DNA of 64,000 nucleotides, from positions 1,488,001 to 1,552,000 of the forward strand of contig JAJFZO010000645.1 in NCBI GenBank assembly GCA_021397835.1. Direction: 5' to 3'. This document shows positions 59,101 through 64,000 of the stretch, piece by piece (within the stretch, counting starts at the first letter, position 1; each line of letters starts with the position of its first letter). The DNA comes from Moringa oleifera. Taxonomy: Eukaryota; Streptophyta; Magnoliopsida; Brassicales; Moringaceae. The notes under the pieces were generated by a model. It was not told the origin of the DNA, did no database searches, and saw only the letters and a list, made by a program, of their open reading frames with translations. The position numbers and the translations under genes are program-made.

Positions 59101-60014
59101 TTATTTTGGCTTGGCGGGCACTCAGTGCAACCATCAAAATGGAGACATTATGGCCTCAAGGAAATCAATTTAATTGGCCATATCAGTCCAATTGGATTCC
59201 ATTTACACCTTTTCTTTTCTTTTCTTTTCTTTTTTAATAATTTTAAATATTAATTTTCCATGCCAAACCAAATAAATTTATTATATCTCATGATTAATCT
59301 TATTATGATGGTCCTTTGATTGAAAAAAGTTAAAAATAAATAATATTGAATTAATTGCATAAATAAGTTTTAATTTAATTCAGTTTAAATTCTATCAAAA
59401 AATTTATAAATAAAATAAAAATTCATAAATAAAATATTATTTAATAAATTTTTAATTAAATTTTTCATAAACATAAAACAATGTTAGAATTATCACTATA
59501 AAAAATTCAAATTATTTTAAATATTAAAAATATTATTTTACAATTTTTTTTATTTTTTAGCATCTTTGATGTACATTATTGGTAAGGGCCACCTTACATG
59601 CCAAAAGCAACAGCATATTATCTACATGGCCAAATCTAGCACTAGATAGGGATCATCTTGATCTTATCCAAATATATATATCTGCCGTATCTTTTTTTCT
59701 CATTTTCTTTATTGGTCACATTTTTTTTTTAGTTTTTTATAAAAATTAATAAATTATTTAATGAAAATTAACCATTTGGTTTAGAGAAACTTTATCAACT
59801 TTGTCCTTCAACTTACAAACTTATTAAGCTTTGTGGTTTAATTCAGTTTTTTTTTCTTTTTTATAATTTTTTTGACAGTGAAAAGTGATCTTGAACCAGA
59901 AATCTTTGAACAAAATGAAGAAAATTTTGATTGGAAGGAGAAAAATGATCCGGAATCAATTGGATAATATAAGAGTTGTAAACTCGAAATATTAAATAAG
60001 TTCTTAAATAAATA

Positions 60015-60042
60015 AATAATAATAATAATAATAATAATAATT
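60015..60042. repeat. (AAT)n microsatellite
   Basis: About nine AAT units in AT-rich intergenic DNA. Confidence 0.85.
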
Positions 60043-62226
60043 CAGCATATTAACATAGATAATATTAGAAATGGACCACTATGATTTGACGTGAAGACAC
60101 ATCAAACATTAGCCAATAACTTTCATTGCAATAACTAAACAAAAAAATTAGTATATTTGATTCATAGGAATATAATTTATTTTAAATAAAATTATTTTTT
60201 AACATTTAATTTATTTTATTAAAAAATTAAAATTTTTTGATAACTTTTTACTTTTTAAAATCTGAAATAATAATAATTTTAAAAATAACCTCAGCTATTC
60301 TATAAAAACAATAATTTTTTTTAATTTTTTATTTTCAATATATTTTTTAAAAAATTATTAAATTATTACCATATATATATATAATTATAATAACTTTATT
60401 TTTTTTCTTTATATATTTTCACAAATTTATGAAAGAAAAAAGAGAAAACATAAAATATTATATTATATTATTAAAATATTATATAATTAATATTATTTAA
60501 TAAAAATTATTATATAATATTTTAATTAGAGTTATAGTAGTCTTTTGAACTTATTTCAACAATTTTTTTAATTTATTTTTTGAAAAACCAAACACATAAA
60601 AATTAATTATATTTTATTTTATTTTATTAAAAATTATTTATTTTATTTTTTATTTCGTTCAACAAACAAATATGTTGTAACTACTATTAATTTGCTTTAA
60701 GTGTCAATATTATTAAATAATTTTTATGTAATTCCTCTTTAATCACTTAATGTAGTTGCTACAGCTCACAATTTTCTTTTTATTAAAATATAAATATATA
60801 TACTTCATTTTAATTTATATATATTAAAAATTAAGTAATATAAAAAATCATGAAATATATTTTTTTATTAATATAAATTTTGATATGTCAATTGGATCGA
60901 TTATAGATTTAATTTTTTAATATAATTTAAATTGAATTTTAACTTAAATATTATTAAAAATTAAAAAATATAATTAAAATATAAAAATTATATAAATAAA
61001 TGGTGCACTTCATTTCAAATTAGTTCTTTAAATTTAAATAATTTTCAACTATAAGGTATTTTTAATAATTTTAAAAAATATATATTTAGTGTTAAAAAAA
61101 TTTAAATTTTGTATGAAGATAATTTAATATTTTTTGACATTTGAAAAATTCAAAATCAAATTCATTATGTAAGATTCTCAATTTAAATATCTATAATTTA
61201 CAAAAATTTTAATAATATTTAAATTAAATAAAATTAAAATATCATATATGTAATTGAACCATAATATTTCAAAGAAAACAAATATAACTCATGATTATTT
61301 TTTATATTTATTTTAAAATTTTGACATTAAATTAATTAAAATTAAGATATTTAAAATATATAAGACATTGACTTTTCATATTTGTAGATAAATTATTATT
61401 TTTATCTAAGTACTGTATGCAAAGGTTTTTTTTTTTTTGGTTTTATTAATATTAAATTTTTATTATTTATAAGAAGAGGATAATCTCCATCATATCTTAT
61501 CCTATTACACACGTCTACTAACAAATAACTAACTACAATAAAGATTCTTACATCACATATGGCATCTACTTTGTCTTATGTTATTTTATAAAAAATATGC
61601 CTTTCCTGCATTATGTAACACATACTTATTTTAATTTTAAAAAAAATTTATGCATCATGCACCAAAGATAATAGACAAATTCCTAATGCTCAAATATCGA
61701 AATAAATAATATAATATAATTGATAAGTTTTAGGATAAATTATACTTATTTTTTATTTTACACCTAGAAATATTAATTAGATCAATTATATATAATAATA
61801 ATAATATTTTTTATTTGATTTAATTTAAACATTGTAAAAAATATAAAGATTTACGAGTATATAAATTGAGGATCTTGTAACAAAAAAAATTGAACTTGAA
61901 ATTTTTCACAAAATATAAAGAAATATTTTAGATTCTTTAATTTTTAAAAATATTTTAATTTTTTACACTATTAATAATTTAAAATTTTCATAAAAATAGC
62001 ACATAAATAAAAAATTATCATATTTGAGAGATGAATTTGAAAAGGAATGTAAAATTCATTTAAGTTAAAACATTTCAACAATTAAATTAAATCAATTTTT
62101 TACAATCTTTTGAATAAAGAACTAATTTATATTAAATTAAAAAGTTAAATCTAATTTAAATAAAGATCTAATTTATAATCGATACTTCAAAATTTATAAT
62201 ATATATATATATATATCCTTAAAAAA

Positions 62227-62290
62227 GCTATTTAAAATACTTTTATCGTTTGGATAAAGCTATTTAAAATACTTTTATCGTTTGGATAAA
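62227..62290. repeat. Perfect 32-bp tandem duplication
   Basis: Two identical adjacent 32-bp units (62227-62258 and 62259-62290), each beginning GCTATTTAAAATAC and ending TTTGGATAAA. The lack of any difference indicates a recent event. Confidence 0.95.
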
Positions 62291-64000
62291 TTCATGCAAC
62301 CAAATCATCTGAATAAAACCATACCATTTTGCATCCATTACTTAATATAAATTGCTTAGAAAAGAAAGAAGAGAAGAAAACAAGAGAAACATTTGTAATT
62401 TGTTAAACAACTTTAAATAAAATTAAAATTTTATATGTAAATTTAATTACTTAAAATTTTAAGATTTTAGTAAAATATAATTTTTTTATATTTATTCTCT
62501 TTTATACACTGAAAAATAAGGTAATGGGCGTTTTAGGCCCAGATTTTTTCACTAACATCCTCTCTACCTAAACAGTAACTTCCATCTGACTAATGGCACG
62601 AGCCAAACCCTACACCCGAGAAGAAAAAATTTTGCAGCAAGAAAATTTATATAAAAAATCTTAATATAAGATAATTTAATAAAATTTATAATTAATTTTA
62701 TTTTATATAAATATTATAAATTATTAAAATATTCTTAAAAAATTAAATTAAATTTTTATTTTTATTTCAAATTATCAATTAAATTGTTATGTTCAAAAAG
62801 TAAGGAATTAAATTTTAATTTATCAATTTGATTCAAATTGTACTTTAACTTAAATTATCACAAAAAATTTTAAAAAAATTTATATTTTACTCAAATTTTA
62901 AAATTTTAAGTAATTAAATTTACGTATAAAATTTTAATTTTATTTAAAGTTAATTACATTAAAAACTTATATTTTACTGGGAATCTCAATTTGAAATTTA
63001 TAAAAACAATTTCATATATTTGTGATTTATATTTTTATTAATGTTTAAATGGAAAAAAATTTTGTTTATAATTTTAATTAATGCTAACAGTTTTATGCAC
63101 ATATATGATATATATATATATATGTGATTTTTATTTGTGCAAATATCATATGTCTTTTTAAATATTTATATTTTACATATTCTTACTAAGTTTGATGAAA
63201 ATAAAAATATTGTATTTGTTTTTATAATATTTTTAAAAAACATTGAGATAATTGTATAAATAAAATTTACATACATATTATGTTTACGTATAAGATAATT
63301 AGTGTTAATAATAATCATAGACGAAAGTTTCACATATTGAAAATTTAATAAAAATTATAAATTTTAAACAAATATATATTTTTTAATTTTGATTTGAGAC
63401 TGTGTATAAAATACATGTTTCGTTAATATAATTAACTTTTTCTGTTTAATTTAAAACTTAATTTAAAGATTTATAAAAAAATTAATGATATATTTATTAT
63501 TACAATATTTTTAAAATAAGTTAAATATATTTTATAAGTTCATTCAATAATTTTTTATTCATATTATTTTTTGTAAAATTTTTAAAATTTAATAATACAT
63601 AATTTTTAAAAAATATTTTTAGTACCTAAAATATTTATTTTTTTATGTCAATAGCTTAAACTTTTTTTTTTTTTGCGTCTGTCTTAAATTTTAAAGTTAA
63701 ATTTATTGTATAATGTTTTTAATTTAAATATTTATAATTTTAAATTTCGTAATAAAATTTAAATTAATTTAAATTAAAACTTTAATTTTAGAAAATTGAT
63801 CAAACTAAAATGATAAAATTAAATTAAAATTATTATTTCTAAATATCTATCTAAAAAATGACATAATAATTATATTTTAATAGAATTTGAATCTATCCAT
63901 AATATGAACTTGTCGGAAAGAACAAGCGCAATATGCTTATGTCCAGTACATGAAAGGTGAGTGGGGAACTCCTTTTTAGTAAGATGGTCAAAATTATGAA

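Larger units (their letters stand above)
59101..64000. other. AT-rich intergenic spacer, no gene seen
   Basis: Nearly 5 kb of very AT-rich DNA with no coding exon. It holds plus-oriented (about 60960-61270 and 63520-63790) and minus-oriented (about 61860-62160) copies of the dispersed AT-rich repeat, an AAT trinucleotide run (60015-60042), a perfect 32-bp tandem duplication (62227-62290) and TA runs at 62198-62216 and 63106-63124. The final 100 bp (63890 onward) is less AT-rich and may approach another gene outside the window. Confidence 0.6.

Overview
The window is a stretch of plant nuclear chromosome, almost certainly from a eudicot. Genes are interrupted by GT-AG introns, the spacers are very AT-rich, GA/CT microsatellites sit in gene leaders, and the proteins are plant-specific families (LAZY1, HIPP, GARP/G2-like). 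I cannot name the species. I see no prokaryotic, viral or organellar block, no rRNA or tRNA gene, no CRISPR array and no intact transposase or reverse transcriptase.

Nine protein-coding genes can be supported, most of them assembled here exon by exon with every junction checked for phase. In order: a GARP/G2-like MYB-related repressor-type factor (minus, 2805-5364); the complex I subunit NDUFB7/B18 (minus, 23450-23755); a classical short-chain dehydrogenase/reductase (plus, 24921-26236); an OTU-domain cysteine protease (minus, 26910-29725); a two-HMA-domain isoprenylated metal-binding protein, HIPP (minus, 31511-33634); a DUF7733-like membrane protein (plus, 37237-38133); a plant-specific protein with a Cys/Trp-rich motif (plus, 39547-40368); LAZY1, the shoot gravitropism regulator (plus, 46661-49133); and sphingosine-1-phosphate lyase DPL1 (minus, 51426-58837, 15 coding exons). 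A tenth, weak candidate is a short two-exon gene with a mitochondrial-presequence-like N-terminus at 49638-50065.

The genes are unrelated housekeeping, signalling and development functions and do not form a pathway or cluster. SDR and OTU are convergent. Otherwise each gene has its own AT-rich spacer.

The rest of the window is spacer. 1-2800, 12300-23400, 40400-46600 and 59100-64000 hold no gene I can recognise. 9525-12300 is a GC-richer island with splice-like signals but no recognisable protein. The AT-rich spacers are not random: they hold many diverged copies, in both orientations, of one dispersed repeat family, a probable non-autonomous element at 6006-7583, a palindromic GGTTC-rich element at 34641-35275, a seven-unit decayed minisatellite inside a HIPP intron, and a roughly 290-bp tandem duplication at 12941-13505. 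I found no convincing new biological system. The most unusual items are the repeat family, the intronic minisatellite, the unexplained 9.5-12.3 kb island and several very small coding exons (6, 9 and 16 nt).
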